From contig CAMLBO010000011.1 in NCBI GenBank assembly GCA_946478305.1, positions 1 through 64,000 of the forward strand: a DNA stretch of 64,000 bases, given 5' to 3'. A program made the translations under genes and the position numbers. The notes under the pieces were generated by a model. The model was not told the origin of the DNA. It saw nothing but the letters and a program-made list of their open reading frames with translations, and ran no database searches. Below, piece after piece: positions 1 to 10,591 of this stretch. The stretch comes from an uncultured Enterobacterales bacterium. GTDB taxonomy: Bacteria; Pseudomonadota; Gammaproteobacteria; Enterobacterales; Enterobacteriaceae. Within the stretch, counting starts at the first letter, position 1. Each line of letters opens with the position of its first letter.

Positions 1-41
1 TTCTCAGAAGGCCGCAACCCTTAATTTAAAATAAATTACTG
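1..41 (-). promoter_or_regulatory. rrn P1 promoter, upstream half (-35 and UP element)
   Basis: Read on the minus strand, positions 41-18 give an A/T-rich UP element with the core ATTTATTTTAAATT. This is followed by a -35 hexamer TTGCGG (17-12) and 11 bases of spacer before the window ends. This closely matches the known E. coli rrnB P1 layout (AAAATTATTTTAAATT, then -35, then a 16-bp spacer). The -10 would lie just outside the window. In E. coli an rRNA operon (rrnC) sits beside yieP in the same orientation, so an rRNA operon transcribed leftward out of the window is inferred. Confidence 0.8.
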
Positions 42-44
42 ACC

Positions 45-59
45 GTTCTTTTTTTCAAC
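45..59 (-). promoter_or_regulatory. Fis-like site I of the rrn P1 promoter
   Basis: The 15-mer GTTCTTTTTTTCAAC has the G...C ends and A/T centre of Fis sites. Extrapolating the start site from the E. coli rrnB P1 layout puts its centre near -71, where Fis site I lies in that promoter. Confidence 0.55.
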
Positions 60-74
60 AAACAAAACAAAAAC

Positions 75-89
75 GCACAACAAACGTGC
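75..89 (-). promoter_or_regulatory. Fis-like site II of the rrn P1 promoter
   Basis: The 15-mer GCACAACAAACGTGC begins with G, ends with C and has GCAC/GTGC arms. Its centre falls near -101 from the extrapolated rrn P1 start, close to the -102 of Fis site II in E. coli rrnB. Confidence 0.45.
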
Positions 90-180
90 ATTTTCCGTAA
101 CAAAACGACCCTTTCAGGGCGCTGCAGTGGAGTAAACTGCTTTCTATCAATAGGAACATGGCATTTCAGGAATACCCTAT

Positions 181-870
181 ATGGCCCTCTCTAATCAACA
201 ACAAGCCGCACAGCGCAATCTTTCTTACTTATTAGCTGAAAAAATCGCACAAAGAATTCTATCTGCGGAATATCCGGAAGGCAGCATTCTGCCTGGAGAG
301 ATTGAACTGGGTGAAATTTTTGGCGTAAGCCGCACCGCCGTGCGTGAAGCCGTGAAAACATTGACCGCAAAAGGGATGTTATTACCACGCCCACGTATTG
401 GCACCCGTGTAATGCCACAGGGAAACTGGAATTTTCTCGATCAGGAACTTCTGACCTGGTGGATGACGCGTGAGAATTTTGATCAGGTGATGTCGCACTT
501 TGTCATTTTGCGACGCGCACTCGAACCTCAGGCCTGTGCACTGGCTGCCATCACAGCAAGTAAGCAACAAAAAGAGCAGCTTTCTCTTTATATGGCTGAA
601 ATGAGAAAATTACATGAGAGCTTTGACCGGGAACGTTGGATCACGGTTGATACCCAATTCCACCAGCTTATCTATGAAGCGGGGAAGAACCCGTTTCTGA
701 CGTCATTCTCTAATCTGTTCAGTTCGGTTTATCAAAGTTACTTTCGCGCCATCACCGGCAACGAAGTGATCAAACTGGAACATCATCAGGCATTAGTGGA
801 TGCCATTCTTGCCAGCGACGGTGAACGTGCATTAGTTGCCTGCCAGCGGTTGCTAATTGCCGTTGAGTGA
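181..870 (+). CDS. yieP: GntR/FadR-family transcriptional regulator YieP
   Basis: A 229-residue regulator of the FadR (FCD) branch of the GntR family; E. coli YieP is 230 residues and closely similar. The N-terminal winged helix-turn-helix (about residues 15-80) contains the recognition segment [14 protein letters not shown]. The rest is the all-helical FCD ligand domain, with conserved arginine and histidine positions for a metal-bound acid ligand. The ATG at 181 has an AGGA-type site just upstream. The last 18 bases overlap the end of rbsR on the other strand. In E. coli hsrA lies between rbsR and yieP; here it is absent. The ligand is unknown. Confidence 0.9.
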   Translation: MALSNQQQAAQRNLSYLLAEKIAQRILSAEYPEGSILPGEIELGEIFGVSRTAVREAVKTLTAKGMLLPRPRIGTRVMPQGNWNFLDQELLTWWMTRENFDQVMSHFVILRRALEPQACALAAITASKQQKEQLSLYMAEMRKLHESFDRERWITVDTQFHQLIYEAGKNPFLTSFSNLFSSVYQSYFRAITGNEVIKLEHHQALVDAILASDGERALVACQRLLIAVE

Positions 871-1863
871 ACCGACCGACTCACGCACCACTAATTCCGG
901 CGTCAGAACCAGAACCTGCGGCTCCGCACCCGGCTCTTGTAAGCGGTGTAATAGGGTATCAATCGCCAGTTCGCCGAGAGAGTCTTTCGGTTGGTGGATA
1001 GTGGTGAGCGGCGGCGTCATATATTGCGCCAGTTGGATATCATCGTAACCAATAACGGCCATATCATCCGGAACCCGAAGTCCTTTCCTATATAGAGACT
1101 GATAAACGCCGACGGCCATCGCGTCATTGCTGGCAAATACCGCCTGCGGCCGCTGAGGCAATGCGAGCAGTTGATCCATGGCAGGCAGACCGCTTTCAAA
1201 CTCAAAATCGCCCGTCACTTCATACCCAAGCAGAATAGGTATACCTGCACGCTGCATAGCCTGACGATAGCCGTTAAGGCGCTCAAGCGCGGTGGTTTTA
1301 TCCAACGGCCCGGTAATACAGGCAATGCGCTGATACCCCTGACGAATGAGATACTCCGTTGCCATCTCGCCCCCTAATAGGGCGTTGTCCTGAATCACAT
1401 CATTGGCGGCGCCAAAAGGTGCCCAGTCCATCATCACAATAGGTAATGAAGGATAACGGCTCAGCGCATCTTGCGAAGGGCGATGGTTCTCGGTGCACAT
1501 TAATAGCAATCCATCGACGCGTTTTTGCAGCAAGGTTTCCATACTGCGATTCATACGTTCGGCATCACCATCGGTATTACACAGAATCAAACTGTAGCCG
1601 CGTTCATAACAGCTGCGCTCCACGCCGCGCACCACTTCTGCATAAAAGGGGTTGCTACTGGCGGTCAGTAGCATGCCGATGGTGCGTGTTTGATTAAGCT
1701 TAAGACTACGCGCCAGCGCGGAAGGCGCATAGTTGAGGCTATCGATGGCGGCCGTGACTTTGTCGCGAATGGCTTTACTGACAAAGCGATTGTTATTAAT
1801 CACATGAGAGACTGTGGAGGTTGAAACGCCCGCCAAGCGGGCGACATCTTTCATGGTGGCCAA
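853..1863 (-). CDS. rbsR: Ribose operon repressor RbsR
   Basis: A LacI-family repressor of 336 residues (E. coli 330). The N-terminal helix-turn-helix reads [19 protein letters not shown], followed by a periplasmic-binding-protein-like domain that binds ribose and releases DNA. The start is TTG (1863-1861), directly abutting the rbsK stop codon (TGA then TTG). A CAGGAG ribosome site lies inside the end of rbsK, so translation is probably coupled. Its targets are inferred to be the GCGAAACGTTTCGC-type palindromes upstream of rbsD. It is the last gene of the rbsDACBKR operon. Confidence 0.95.
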   Translation of the reverse strand: MATMKDVARLAGVSTSTVSHVINNNRFVSKAIRDKVTAAIDSLNYAPSALARSLKLNQTRTIGMLLTASSNPFYAEVVRGVERSCYERGYSLILCNTDGDAERMNRSMETLLQKRVDGLLLMCTENHRPSQDALSRYPSLPIVMMDWAPFGAANDVIQDNALLGGEMATEYLIRQGYQRIACITGPLDKTTALERLNGYRQAMQRAGIPILLGYEVTGDFEFESGLPAMDQLLALPQRPQAVFASNDAMAVGVYQSLYRKGLRVPDDMAVIGYDDIQLAQYMTPPLTTIHQPKDSLGELAIDTLLHRLQEPGAEPQVLVLTPELVVRESVGSLNGN

Positions 1864-2793
1864 TCAGGACTCCTGATGCGCAAGAAAATCATCGATCTCT
1901 TTACGCCATGGCACTGAAGGCTGGGCGCCGGGACGGGTTACGGCAATGGCCGCCGCCGCGTGAGCAAAGCGCACTGCGCTATCCATCGGCTTACCTTCCA
2001 GTAAAGCAGTCACCAGAGCACCATTAAAGGTATCACCGGCCGCAATAGTGTCGACCGCTTTCACACGAAAACCCGCGACCTGTTTGCCTTCACCTTGCTG
2101 ACTGAGCCAAACACCTTTACTGCCCAGCGTGATGATGACTGTCGCAATGCCTTTATCATGCAGAGCTTTAGCTGCACGCGCTGCATCGTCGTTATTGTCG
2201 ACTTTAATCCCGGTCAGCTTTTCAGCTTCCGTTTCGTTCGGGGTGATGATATCCACCCGGGATAACAGTTCGTCCGGCAACTCACAGGCCGGCGCAGGGT
2301 TAAGAATGACCTGCGTGCCGTTTTCTTTGGCTAACTTCGCCGCCGTAATCACCGTCTCTAACGGCGATTCCAGCTGCATTAGTAGAGCAGAGGCGTCAAT
2401 AACCTGCTGTTTATAACGATCGAGATACTCTGGTGTTACCGCGTTGTTGGCGCCCGCATCAATACCGATGACATTTTCCCCTTCGGCATTGACGAAAATC
2501 ATCGCCACGCCCGTTGTGGTATTGGCAATCGCTTCAACGGGTGATGTATCTATATTATCACTCGCCAGCTGCTTGCGAACGCGCTCACCAATGTCATCAT
2601 TCCCGACACAGGCAATAAACGAAATATCTGCACCGGCTCGACCGGCAGCAACGGCCTGATTCGCCCCTTTACCACCAAATGCGACCGTATACTTCTTACC
2701 CAACACCGTTTCGCCAGGCTGGGGGAAATGTTGAATATTAAGAATATGATCGGCATTAATACTGCCGAGAACCACCAGTTTACTCGTTTCCAT
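1864..2793 (-). CDS. rbsK: Ribokinase RbsK
   Basis: PfkB-family sugar kinase (309 residues, the usual length) that phosphorylates D-ribose to ribose 5-phosphate in the cytoplasm. Both family signatures are present: the N-terminal GGKGANQAVAAGRAG around residues 41-55, and the C-terminal DTIAAGDTFNGAL, which holds the anion hole and catalytic Asp. It follows rbsB after 92 bases that contain a hairpin and is translationally adjacent to rbsR. Confidence 0.97.
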   Translation of the reverse strand: METSKLVVLGSINADHILNIQHFPQPGETVLGKKYTVAFGGKGANQAVAAGRAGADISFIACVGNDDIGERVRKQLASDNIDTSPVEAIANTTTGVAMIFVNAEGENVIGIDAGANNAVTPEYLDRYKQQVIDASALLMQLESPLETVITAAKLAKENGTQVILNPAPACELPDELLSRVDIITPNETEAEKLTGIKVDNNDDAARAAKALHDKGIATVIITLGSKGVWLSQQGEGKQVAGFRVKAVDTIAAGDTFNGALVTALLEGKPMDSAVRFAHAAAAIAVTRPGAQPSVPWRKEIDDFLAHQES

Positions 2794-2814
2794 TTATGTT
2801 CCCTGAGTGATGTT

Positions 2815-2837
2815 GCGCCACCCGATAAAGGCGGCGC
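2815..2837 (-). other. Intercistronic hairpin between rbsB and rbsK
   Basis: GCGCC (2815-2819) pairs with GGCGC (2833-2837), with two further C-G pairs inside after a mismatch. No U-run follows. A hairpin here could protect the rbsB message 3' end and give the binding protein higher expression than rbsK/rbsR. That role is inferred from similar transport operons. Confidence 0.45.
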
Positions 2838-2885
2838 AGAGAGCCGAAGCTATTATGATCGGTTAAAAGCTATTAACCAAAAACG

Positions 2886-3776
2886 TTATGGTTGAGCAAC
2901 CAGTTTCAGATCAACCGGGATAACCGCCGGGACTTTTTCGCCTTTCAGGACTTTATCCGCAGTCTGAACACCAATTACACCAATCTGATCGGGACGCTGA
3001 GCCACAGTAGCGCCCATTTTCCCACTGTTGACCGCTTTGATACCGTCTTCGGTACCATCAAAACCGACCACCAGCACGTCAGTTTTACCCGCAGTTTGCA
3101 GGGCGCGCAGTGCGCCAAGCGCCATCTCATCGTTCTGCGCGAACACGGCCTGCACGTCAGGGTGCGCGGTCAGCAGGTTCTGCATCACGTTCAGGCCCTT
3201 AGTACGGTCGAAATCAGCGGGCTGGCTGGCCAGCATCGTGAAGTGATGCTTCTGAGCAGACTCGGCAAAGCCTTTACCACGTTCACGGGCAACGGAAGTC
3301 CCGGCAATGCCTTCCAGTTCGATAACTTTGGCGTTTTCGCCGATTTTTTTGGCGATATAGTCACCGGCCATTTTACCGCCGAAGGCGTTATCTGACGCAA
3401 CATGGCTGGCAACGACACCTTTGGTCGCCTGACGGTCGAGCGTGATCACTGGAATTTTTGCCTGGTTGGCCATCGCCACGGCATTACCCACGGCATCAGA
3501 GTCAGTCGGGTTGATCAGCAGCAGTTTGGTGCCGCGAACGGTCAGGTCCTGCACGTTTGCCAGCTCTTTCGCCGGGTTATTTTGCGAATCCAGCACCACC
3601 AGGTTGTAGCCCAGTTTGTCCGCTTCTTTTTGCGCACCGTCTTTCATTGAAACGAAGAACGGGTTATTGAGCGTAGAGACCACCAGCGCGATAGTGTCCT
3701 TTGCCAGTACGTTGGCACTAAAGGAAGCGGTGATTGCCGCCGCAGAAACCCAAACTGCCAGTTTTTTCATATTCAT
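2886..3776 (-). CDS. rbsB: Periplasmic D-ribose-binding protein RbsB
   Basis: Substrate-binding protein of the ribose ABC transporter, which also presents ribose to the Trg chemoreceptor in E. coli. A signal peptide (MNMKK, hydrophobic core, cleavage after the VLA before KDTIAL) precedes a two-lobed type I binding fold. An ATG two codons upstream (3782) is open. The start at 3776 is preferred because it gives AGGA a normal 9-base spacing and matches the 296-residue E. coli protein. It lies 23 bases after rbsC in the same operon. Confidence 0.95.
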   Translation of the reverse strand: MNMKKLAVWVSAAAITASFSANVLAKDTIALVVSTLNNPFFVSMKDGAQKEADKLGYNLVVLDSQNNPAKELANVQDLTVRGTKLLLINPTDSDAVGNAVAMANQAKIPVITLDRQATKGVVASHVASDNAFGGKMAGDYIAKKIGENAKVIELEGIAGTSVARERGKGFAESAQKHHFTMLASQPADFDRTKGLNVMQNLLTAHPDVQAVFAQNDEMALGALRALQTAGKTDVLVVGFDGTEDGIKAVNSGKMGATVAQRPDQIGVIGVQTADKVLKGEKVPAVIPVDLKLVAQP

Positions 3777-3799
3777 AGTCATAATTCCTGTAGGAGAGA

Positions 3800-4771
3800 T
3801 TATTTGTTGCTTTTGTTATCTACCAATACCGCCAGCAAAATAACGACTGCTTTGACGATCATCTGGTAGTAGGAGGAAACACCTAATAAATTCAAACCGT
3901 TATTCAGGAAACCGAGGATCAGCGCGCCAATCAACGTTCCGACGATGCGTCCTTTACCACCTGACAGACTGGTTCCCCCCAACACAACGGCAGCGATGGC
4001 GTCCAGTTCATAGCCGGTACCGGCCGTCGGTTGCGCAGAGGACAAACGCGCCACTTCGATGATGCCGGCCAACGCCGCTAACAGACCACACAGGGAGTAA
4101 ACGATGATTTTTACTTTATCGACGCTGATACCTGACAACCGCGTTGCTGACTCATTACCGCCCAATGCATAGATATAGCGCCCGAGACGGGTGTGATGCA
4201 GCATGTACCAGGCCGCAGCAAATACGACAGCCATCAGCCAGACCGGGGTCGGAACACCCAGCGGACGCCCGATGCCAAACCAGCCAAAGGTATCTGCCAC
4301 ATCAGTAAAACCAGTGCTGATGGGACTGCCGTTGGTGTACACCATGGTGACGCCGCGCAGCAGTAGCATCATTACCAGCGTGGCGATAAATGCCTGCACC
4401 TTACCCTTGGCGACAATCACCCCGGTGACGGCCCCAACTCCTGCCCCCACCGCCAGTGCAGCGGCGACTGCCACCAGCGCATTCACTTCCAGCCCGACAA
4501 CCGAAGCCGCAACAGCACCGGAGAGGGCAAGCAGTGAACCCACGGATAAATCAATACCTGACGTCAGGATCACCAGCGTCATCCCCACCGCCATAATGGC
4601 GTTGACGGAAGTTTGCTGCAGAATATTGAACAGGTTATTCAGCGTGAAGAAATTCGGGCTCATGGAAGAGACCACGGCAATCAGAACCAGCAGCGCAATC
4701 AGCGACTTCTGCTCCAACAACCATTCCTTAGTGATCCAGCGTTTTTTTGCTGGCAATGTCTGAGAACTCAT
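3800..4771 (-). CDS. rbsC: Ribose ABC transporter permease RbsC
   Basis: An inner-membrane permease of 323 residues in the BPD_transp_2 family, with about ten hydrophobic segments. The conserved stretch [16 protein letters not shown] near residue 70-85 and the cytoplasmic loop [19 protein letters not shown] near residue 255 (the ATPase-coupling region) are present. It pairs with RbsA and RbsB and starts 6 bases after rbsA. Confidence 0.97.
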   Translation of the reverse strand: MSSQTLPAKKRWITKEWLLEQKSLIALLVLIAVVSSMSPNFFTLNNLFNILQQTSVNAIMAVGMTLVILTSGIDLSVGSLLALSGAVAASVVGLEVNALVAVAAALAVGAGVGAVTGVIVAKGKVQAFIATLVMMLLLRGVTMVYTNGSPISTGFTDVADTFGWFGIGRPLGVPTPVWLMAVVFAAAWYMLHHTRLGRYIYALGGNESATRLSGISVDKVKIIVYSLCGLLAALAGIIEVARLSSAQPTAGTGYELDAIAAVVLGGTSLSGGKGRIVGTLIGALILGFLNNGLNLLGVSSYYQMIVKAVVILLAVLVDNKSNK

Positions 4772-4777
4772 AGTTGA

Positions 4778-6283
4778 TTACTCCTGCGTCACGCCGTATT
4801 GCTTGCCGACGGCGGCTGCCATCAACACTTCCTGCGTAGCCTGTTCTATCGGGAATTCACCGCTTAAATGGCCTTCATGCATCACCAGTATCCTGTCACT
4901 CATACCAATGACTTCCGGCATCTCAGAGGAAACTAAAATGATGCTCAAACCTTCGCGCTTGAACTGGTTAATAAGCTGGTAAATCTCTTTCTTGGCACCG
5001 ACGTCAACGCCGCGCGTTGGTTCATCGAGGATCAATATTTTCGGGCGGGTCATCAGCCCACGGGCAATCGCCACTTTTTGCTGATTACCGCCCGAGAGCA
5101 GGCCAATAGGCTGCATCATCGACGGCGTTTTGATATTAAACATGCGGATAAAGTCTCCCACCGCCAGCTGTTCGTCGGCATGTTTGAGGCTTCCGCCCGC
5201 GCGGCTGAAATAACGCAGCGCCGTGAGCGACATGTTCTCTTTGACGGACATGCCGAGTACCAGCCCATCGCGTTTACGGTCTTCGGAGATATAAACGATG
5301 CCGTTCGCCAGTCCGTCCTGAGGCGAGCGAGTCACCACTTCGCGGCCATCAAGCGTGACATAACCCGCTTTACGCGGCAGTGCGCCGTAGAGGATCTTCA
5401 TCAGTTCGGTACGCCCGGCCCCCATCAAACCGGAGACACCAAGAATTTCGCCGCCGTATAAATTGAAGCTCACGTCTTCAACGCCGGGGCCGGAAACATT
5501 ACGTACCTGCAAACGCAGTGCACCGCGTACCTGATTCAAACGGGGATACTGCTCTTCCAGCTTGCGGCCCACCATCATTTCAATCAGCGTATCTTCCTGC
5601 AATTCACTGACCGGACGTTCGGCAATGAACTGGCCATCACGGAACACGGTGACGTCATCGCAGATTTCGAAAATCTCCTTCAGGCGGTGCGAGATATACA
5701 CCACACCGCAGCCCGCCGACTTCAGTTCGCGGATGACGTTAAATAAAGAGGCCGTTTCGGTATCGGTCAGCGCATCAGTAGGTTCGTCCATGATGATGAC
5801 GCGTGATTCAAAGCTCAGCACTTTAGCGATTTCCACCATCTGCTGGTCGCCAATCGACAGTTCTCCTACCAGCCGGTGGCTGCTGTAGCGCAAATTCAGG
5901 CGTGCAAGCAATTTGTCAGCTTCGGCATACATCTTCTTCCAGTTGATGCGGCCAAAACCGTTAACGAATTCGCGCCCCAGAAAGATGTTTTCTGCAATGG
6001 TCAGTTGCGGGATCAGGTTCAGTTCCTGATGAATGATGCCAATTCCCGCTTCCTGCGAAGCTTTAGGGCCGTTGAACGTAGCCTCTTTACCGAGAAAATG
6101 GGCTGAACCGGCATCTTTTTGGTAGATACCGGTCAGCACTTTCATCATGGTGGACTTGCCCGCGCCGTTTTCACCCACCAGCGCCATCACTCGTCCCGGA
6201 TAGACGCTCAGCGCCGCGCCGGAAAGGGCTTTAACGCCAGGAAAAGCTTTATCAATCCCTGTCAGTTGTAGCAAAGGTTGCAT
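4778..6283 (-). CDS. rbsA: Ribose ABC transporter ATPase RbsA
   Basis: A 501-residue protein with two fused ABC ATPase domains, as in all sugar-import CUT2 systems. The first half has Walker [10 protein letters not shown] and signature [11 protein letters not shown]. The second half has [15 protein letters not shown] and Walker [15 protein letters not shown], but its Walker A is replaced by GLMGAGRTE, a known feature of the family. It energises ribose import through RbsC and lies between rbsD and rbsC with gaps under 10 bases. Confidence 0.97.
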   Translation of the reverse strand: MQPLLQLTGIDKAFPGVKALSGAALSVYPGRVMALVGENGAGKSTMMKVLTGIYQKDAGSAHFLGKEATFNGPKASQEAGIGIIHQELNLIPQLTIAENIFLGREFVNGFGRINWKKMYAEADKLLARLNLRYSSHRLVGELSIGDQQMVEIAKVLSFESRVIIMDEPTDALTDTETASLFNVIRELKSAGCGVVYISHRLKEIFEICDDVTVFRDGQFIAERPVSELQEDTLIEMMVGRKLEEQYPRLNQVRGALRLQVRNVSGPGVEDVSFNLYGGEILGVSGLMGAGRTELMKILYGALPRKAGYVTLDGREVVTRSPQDGLANGIVYISEDRKRDGLVLGMSVKENMSLTALRYFSRAGGSLKHADEQLAVGDFIRMFNIKTPSMMQPIGLLSGGNQQKVAIARGLMTRPKILILDEPTRGVDVGAKKEIYQLINQFKREGLSIILVSSEMPEVIGMSDRILVMHEGHLSGEFPIEQATQEVLMAAAVGKQYGVTQE

Positions 6284-6290
6284 AAAAGCC

Positions 6291-6710
6291 TCAGAAGGTT
6301 ACGCCGGCACACAGAATAACGTTCGCATAAGGCGAGCATTCCCCGCTGCGGATCACAGCCCGGCTTAGTTCAGTTTGCGCCTTGAAAGCATCATGGCTGA
6401 TGTAATCCAAGGTAATGATGTTTCCCTGGTGCTGCTCAAGCTCTTTCAATTGCGCGAGTAACGCTTCATGGAGTTGAGGGTTCTTTTCGACGATCTCCCC
6501 GGCGAGTATCGCCCGCTCAACCTGCATCTCATGCGTCACTATCTTTAAAACTTGTAAAAAAGTAGGGACACCGACGGTCAGTGCCAAATCGATACGTTGG
6601 GAAGATGCGGGTACCGGCAAACCGGCATCGGCAATAACCAGCTGATCGGTGTGACCTAACCTGGCAATGACATGTGAGATTTCGGCATTCAACAGCGGTG
6701 ATTTCTTCAT
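6291..6710 (-). CDS. rbsD: D-ribose pyranase RbsD
   Basis: A 139-residue enzyme interconverting the pyranose and furanose forms of ribose, supplying the form used by RbsK. Conserved RbsD segments include [15 protein letters not shown] near the N-terminus (His20 region) and [17 protein letters not shown] at the C-terminus. An in-frame TTG at 6722 exists. The ATG at 6710 is chosen because GGAG lies 6 bases before it and the length then equals the E. coli protein. First gene of the rbs operon. Confidence 0.95.
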   Translation of the reverse strand: MKKSPLLNAEISHVIARLGHTDQLVIADAGLPVPASSQRIDLALTVGVPTFLQVLKIVTHEMQVERAILAGEIVEKNPQLHEALLAQLKELEQHQGNIITLDYISHDAFKAQTELSRAVIRSGECSPYANVILCAGVTF

Positions 6711-6723
6711 CGTTAACTCCAAC

Positions 6724-6739
6724 AGCGAAACGTTTCGCT
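6724..6739. promoter_or_regulatory. RbsR operator O1
   Basis: Perfect 16-bp palindrome AGCGAAACGTTTCGCT immediately upstream of the rbsD ribosome site. It is of LacI-family type with a central CG, and close to the known E. coli rbs operator. It lies just downstream of the predicted rbs promoter start. Confidence 0.85.
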
Positions 6740-6747
6740 CACTGATG

Positions 6748-6775
6748 AGTTTAGGAATATGTGGAAATCTGGCAA
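6748..6775 (-). promoter_or_regulatory. Probable rbs operon promoter
   Basis: On the minus strand TTGCCA (6775-6770) is followed after 16 bases by TAAACT (6753-6748). This puts the start near 6741, so operator O1 would cover roughly +2 to +17. Only half of a CRP-like site is visible upstream, so CRP control is not claimed. Confidence 0.5.
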
Positions 6776-6804
6776 TGAGCTTGTGGTGGATTTGTGATCA
6801 CCGC

Positions 6805-6816
6805 CGAAACGTTTCG
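6805..6816. promoter_or_regulatory. Second RbsR-like operator O2
   Basis: CGAAACGTTTCG repeats the core of O1 upstream of the predicted promoter. The centres of O1 and O2 are 79 bp apart. Repression by looping is an inference. Confidence 0.65.
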
Positions 6817-6879
6817 CTGGGTCATTTAGAAATGAGAGGGAAATTTGAGATAATGCATTTTGTTGAGGTGGTAAAAGCA

Positions 6880-6903
6880 AAAGGGCACCTTCGGGTGCCC
6901 TTT
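6880..6903 (-). terminator. Intrinsic terminator after kup
   Basis: AAAGGGCACC, loop TTCG, GGTGCCCTTT: a 10-bp perfect stem 17 bases past the kup stop. On the minus strand it is followed by TTTTGCTTTT-type sequence. It separates kup from the rbs promoter. Confidence 0.9.
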
Positions 6904-6920
6904 GTCATTCTGGCGCAGGA

Positions 6921-8789
6921 TCAGATTTCGACCTGCGTACCCAGTTCGATAACGCGGTTCGGCGGAATTTCAAACTGGTCCGGCGCGCGCAGCGCATTGC
7001 GGCTAAGCGCCATAAACAGTTTGCCACGGAAATAGAGATACCAAGGGCGCTTGGTGAGGATCAGTGATTCGTGCGACATAAAGAATGACGTCTCCATCAT
7101 GCGACACGGCAAACCTTCCAGCCCGCAGCGATGGAAGACTTCTTCCACGTTTGGCGTCTCTTTGAAACCGTAACTGGCGACCACCCGCCAGAACGTCGGC
7201 GATAATTGTTCAATGGTCACACGCCGGACATTATGAACATAGGGTGCATCTTCGGTGCGCAGCGTCAGCAAGACTACCCGTTCGTGCAGCACTTTGTTGT
7301 GCTTGAGGTTATGCAACAGCGCAAACGGAATCACATTAATGGCACGCGACATATACACAGCCGTCCCCGGAACGCGAACCGGCGGCGATTTCTCCAGCGA
7401 GGCAATCATTGCTTCCAGTGAGTTACCGTGCTCATGCATACGGCGCATAAGGCGGAAACGTTCACTTTTCCAGGTGGTCATCACAATAAACATGCACAAA
7501 CCGAGCGTCAGCGGCAGCCAGCCTCCGGAGAACAGCTTGGTGGCGTTAGCCGCAAACATCGGCACATCGATAAGCAGTAGGAGAATTAACAACATCCCCA
7601 CAAGGAAGGGTTTCCAGTGCCAGTTTTTCAATGCCACGGTGCAGGAGAGAATACTGGTCAGTACCATGGTACCGGTGACGGCAATACCGTACGCCGCCGC
7701 CAGATTACTGGAGTGCTCGAAGCTGGCGATAACAATCACCACGGCGATATAGAGCGTCCAGTTAATGGCCGGGATGTAAATCTGACCGGCTTCCATCTCT
7801 GAGGTATGGATAATTCGCATCGGCGGCAGATAGCCAAGACGCACCGCTTGTCGGGTCAGGGAGAACACACCAGAGATGACAGCCTGAGAGGCAATAATGG
7901 TGGCCAGCGTCGCAAGGATCAGCAACGGAATAAGCGCCCAGTCGGGTGCCAACAGGAAGAACGGGTTTTTAATCGCCTCCGGATTTTTCAGCAGCAGTGC
8001 GCCCTGACCGAAGTAGTTGAGCACCAGCGAAGGCAATACAAAGCTAAACCAGGCCAGGCGGATAGGGAATTTACCAAAATGCCCCATATCGGCGTACAGC
8101 GCTTCCACACCGGTGATAGACAGCACCACAGCACCGAGCGCCAGGAACGAGAAGGATTTGTGCTCAATAAAGAAGTTAACCGCCCACATTGGGTTCATCG
8201 CCCGCAGTACTTCTGGATTCTGAGCAATACTGTTGATGCCGAGCACCGCCAGCGTCAGGAACCACAACACCATCACCGGCGCAAACAGCTTGCCAACAAT
8301 CCCGGTACCGTGCTTCTGAATCATGAACAGCAGTGTCAGAACAGTGATAGACAAGGGGACGATATAGGGATCAAGGGACGGGGCTGCAATCTCCAGGCCT
8401 TCCATCGCGGAGAGAACTGAAATGGCGGGGGTGATCACCACCTCACCATAGAAGAAACTGCCGCCAATCAGGCCGAGAATGACCAGCACGGCAGTGGTTC
8501 TGGCCGAGGTATTTCTGCCTGCCAGGGACATCAGCGTCAGGATACCACCTTCACCGGCGTTGTCCGCGCGCATCACATAAGTGAGATATTTCAGCGAGAC
8601 AATCAGGATCAGCATCCAGAATATTAACGACAAAAAGCCGAAGACTACGCTGGGTTCCACATTAAAGCCGTAGTGGCCGGAAAAACACTCTCTCAGAGTG
8701 TAGAGAGGACTGGTGCCAATGTCGCCATACACTACACCAATGGCGGCCAACGTGACTGCCGGGAGTGACCGTTTATGTTCTGTGCTCAT
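6921..8789 (-). CDS. kup: Low-affinity potassium transporter Kup (TrkD)
   Basis: Inner-membrane K+/H+ symporter of the KUP/HAK family; 622 residues, identical in length to E. coli Kup. The N-terminus has [15 protein letters not shown], the family signature that begins TM1, and GEGGILTL lies near residue 80. About 12 membrane segments extend to residue about 430, followed by a soluble C-terminal domain. Single-gene unit with its own terminator. Confidence 0.97.
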   Translation of the reverse strand: MSTEHKRSLPAVTLAAIGVVYGDIGTSPLYTLRECFSGHYGFNVEPSVVFGFLSLIFWMLILIVSLKYLTYVMRADNAGEGGILTLMSLAGRNTSARTTAVLVILGLIGGSFFYGEVVITPAISVLSAMEGLEIAAPSLDPYIVPLSITVLTLLFMIQKHGTGIVGKLFAPVMVLWFLTLAVLGINSIAQNPEVLRAMNPMWAVNFFIEHKSFSFLALGAVVLSITGVEALYADMGHFGKFPIRLAWFSFVLPSLVLNYFGQGALLLKNPEAIKNPFFLLAPDWALIPLLILATLATIIASQAVISGVFSLTRQAVRLGYLPPMRIIHTSEMEAGQIYIPAINWTLYIAVVIVIASFEHSSNLAAAYGIAVTGTMVLTSILSCTVALKNWHWKPFLVGMLLILLLLIDVPMFAANATKLFSGGWLPLTLGLCMFIVMTTWKSERFRLMRRMHEHGNSLEAMIASLEKSPPVRVPGTAVYMSRAINVIPFALLHNLKHNKVLHERVVLLTLRTEDAPYVHNVRRVTIEQLSPTFWRVVASYGFKETPNVEEVFHRCGLEGLPCRMMETSFFMSHESLILTKRPWYLYFRGKLFMALSRNALRAPDQFEIPPNRVIELGTQVEI

Positions 8790-8952
8790 AATTGGTTTCT
8801 TATGCTGCTCTTTTAAGACAAAGAATTCCGTAAGCGAAAGGTACGCTCAATCCTTGATGCCCACTAAACGGCGCACAGTATGCACGAATAAAACAGATTG
8901 CCTACCCTTATATGAAGGGTTAAATACCCGCTCAGGCGACAGGGGGGGCAAT

Positions 8953-8982
8953 GTTGATAATAGAAAATTTCTAGTAATCAAC
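8953..8982. promoter_or_regulatory. 30-bp dyad upstream of kup and ravA
   Basis: GTTGAT (8953-8958) and ATCAAC (8977-8982) flank an inner TAGAAA-A-TTTCTA with nearly the same centre. The nested symmetry in the divergent kup/ravA spacer (8790-9079) looks like a protein-binding operator. No known regulator is recognised. Confidence 0.35.
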
Positions 8983-9079
8983 AAGCTATACCGCGAAAAA
9001 AAATCATGGTTTATTATTCCAGCCCAGTCCACTATTCATTCACTTATGTCATTAACCTTACGAAAGCGGAAGACACAGT

Positions 9080-10588
9080 ATGGCGCATTCACCCCTACTT
9101 GCAGAACGGATTGCCCGTCTTGCCAATGCTTTAGAACACGGCTTGTATGAGCGCCAGGAAGCAATCCGTCTGTGCCTGCTGGCCGCATTGTGCGGTGAAA
9201 GCGTATTTCTGCTTGGGCCACCGGGTATTGCTAAAAGCCTGATTGCCCGCCGCCTGAAATTCGCCTTTCGCCACGCCCGCGCCTTTGAATACCTGATGAC
9301 CCGCTTTTCTACCCCTGAAGAGGTTTTCGGCCCGCTGTCTATTCAGGCGCTGAAAGATGAAGGGCGCTACCTGCGCCTCACGCAGGGTTATCTGCCGGAA
9401 GCAGAAATTGTCTTTCTCGATGAGATTTGGAAAGCCGGTCCGGCCATTTTGAATACCTTGCTGACGGCCATCAACGAACGACGTTTTCGCAACGGTGAAC
9501 GCGAAGAGGCCATTCCGCTACGCCTGTTGGTCAGCGCCTCCAATGAACTGCCCGAAGCTGACGGCAGTCTGGAAGCACTTTACGACCGTATGCTGATCCG
9601 CCTGTGGCTGGACAGAGTGCAGGATAAGCAAAATTTTCGTTCGCTGCTGACCACCCGCCAAAATGAAAGCGCTAATCCGGTGCCTGAAGCGCTAAGCATC
9701 AGCGATGATGAGTACCAGCAATGGCAGCCTGAAATCGACAATGTTGTCCTCTCTGAGTCCTGTTTTGAACTGATCTTCCAGCTCCGTCAGCGGCTTGATG
9801 CGTTGGACACCGCCCCTTATGTCTCTGACCGCCGCTGGAAAAAAGCCCTGCGCTTGTTGCAGGCCTGCGCCTTCTTTAGCGGCCGCAAGGCCATTATGCC
9901 CGTCGATCTGATCCTGCTGAAAGATTGCCTTTGGCATGACCTGAATACCTATCATCTTTTGCAGACGCAAATCGAACAGATGATAACCGAACAGGCCTAC
10001 CAGCAGCAGACGCTATTAATGAAGCTTCGTCAGCTGAATCAGGAGTGGATGCAATATCAGCAACAACAGAGCTCGCGTCAGTCGATTAAGGTGAATAAGA
10101 AGGCCGGTATCTTTAGCCGCAAGCCACAATACAATCTGCCTGATTCTCTGTCGGCCACCAGCCTGACCTTATTGCTCCAGACGCCGCTGCATCTGCATGA
10201 TATTCAGGTCTCCCATTTGCTGGTGGACCGCCCGGTACTGGCAGAGTGGCTTAATAAAGGTGGCGCGCTGAAAGTGAAACTCAACGGCATGGGGTTTGCA
10301 CAAAATGTTGATGCCGAAGTCGATGAAAAACAGCAACTGGTGGTGCGGGATATCAGCCGACAGGCAACACCGCTGACGCTGCCGGGTAAAGAGCACATTG
10401 CCGTGCCAGACGAGATGAAAAATACGCTAGAAGGGCTGACCGCTAAGCTCAATCAACAACGTCATGAATTTGGCCAGCATCAGAACTGTCTGTTCGTCTC
10501 CTCTGAATGGACCGCCAAGATTGAAGCCAGCCTAGTGGCAGTCTCCGAACAACTCGCTCATCAGCAACAGTTGTTCAGCGGACACTGA
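9080..10588 (+). CDS. ravA: MoxR-family AAA+ ATPase RavA
   Basis: A 502-residue MoxR AAA+ ATPase (E. coli 498) that forms hexamers, binds the inducible lysine decarboxylase in E. coli, and works with ViaA in maturation of respiratory Fe-S complexes. Walker A GPPGIAKS is at residues 46-53 and Walker B VFLDE near 112-116, with the sensor NERRFRNG afterwards. The C-terminal part contains the LARA region characteristic of RavA. The ATG is in the E. coli position (MAH...LLAERI). viaA follows after 3 bases. Confidence 0.95.
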   Translation: MAHSPLLAERIARLANALEHGLYERQEAIRLCLLAALCGESVFLLGPPGIAKSLIARRLKFAFRHARAFEYLMTRFSTPEEVFGPLSIQALKDEGRYLRLTQGYLPEAEIVFLDEIWKAGPAILNTLLTAINERRFRNGEREEAIPLRLLVSASNELPEADGSLEALYDRMLIRLWLDRVQDKQNFRSLLTTRQNESANPVPEALSISDDEYQQWQPEIDNVVLSESCFELIFQLRQRLDALDTAPYVSDRRWKKALRLLQACAFFSGRKAIMPVDLILLKDCLWHDLNTYHLLQTQIEQMITEQAYQQQTLLMKLRQLNQEWMQYQQQQSSRQSIKVNKKAGIFSRKPQYNLPDSLSATSLTLLLQTPLHLHDIQVSHLLVDRPVLAEWLNKGGALKVKLNGMGFAQNVDAEVDEKQQLVVRDISRQATPLTLPGKEHIAVPDEMKNTLEGLTAKLNQQRHEFGQHQNCLFVSSEWTAKIEASLVAVSEQLAHQQQLFSGH

Positions 10589-10591
10589 CAG

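Noticed and set aside
6787..6802. CRP site upstream of the rbs promoter
   Set aside because: TGGATTTGTGATCACC keeps only the right half of the CRP consensus; too weak to annotate although E. coli rbs is CRP-dependent.
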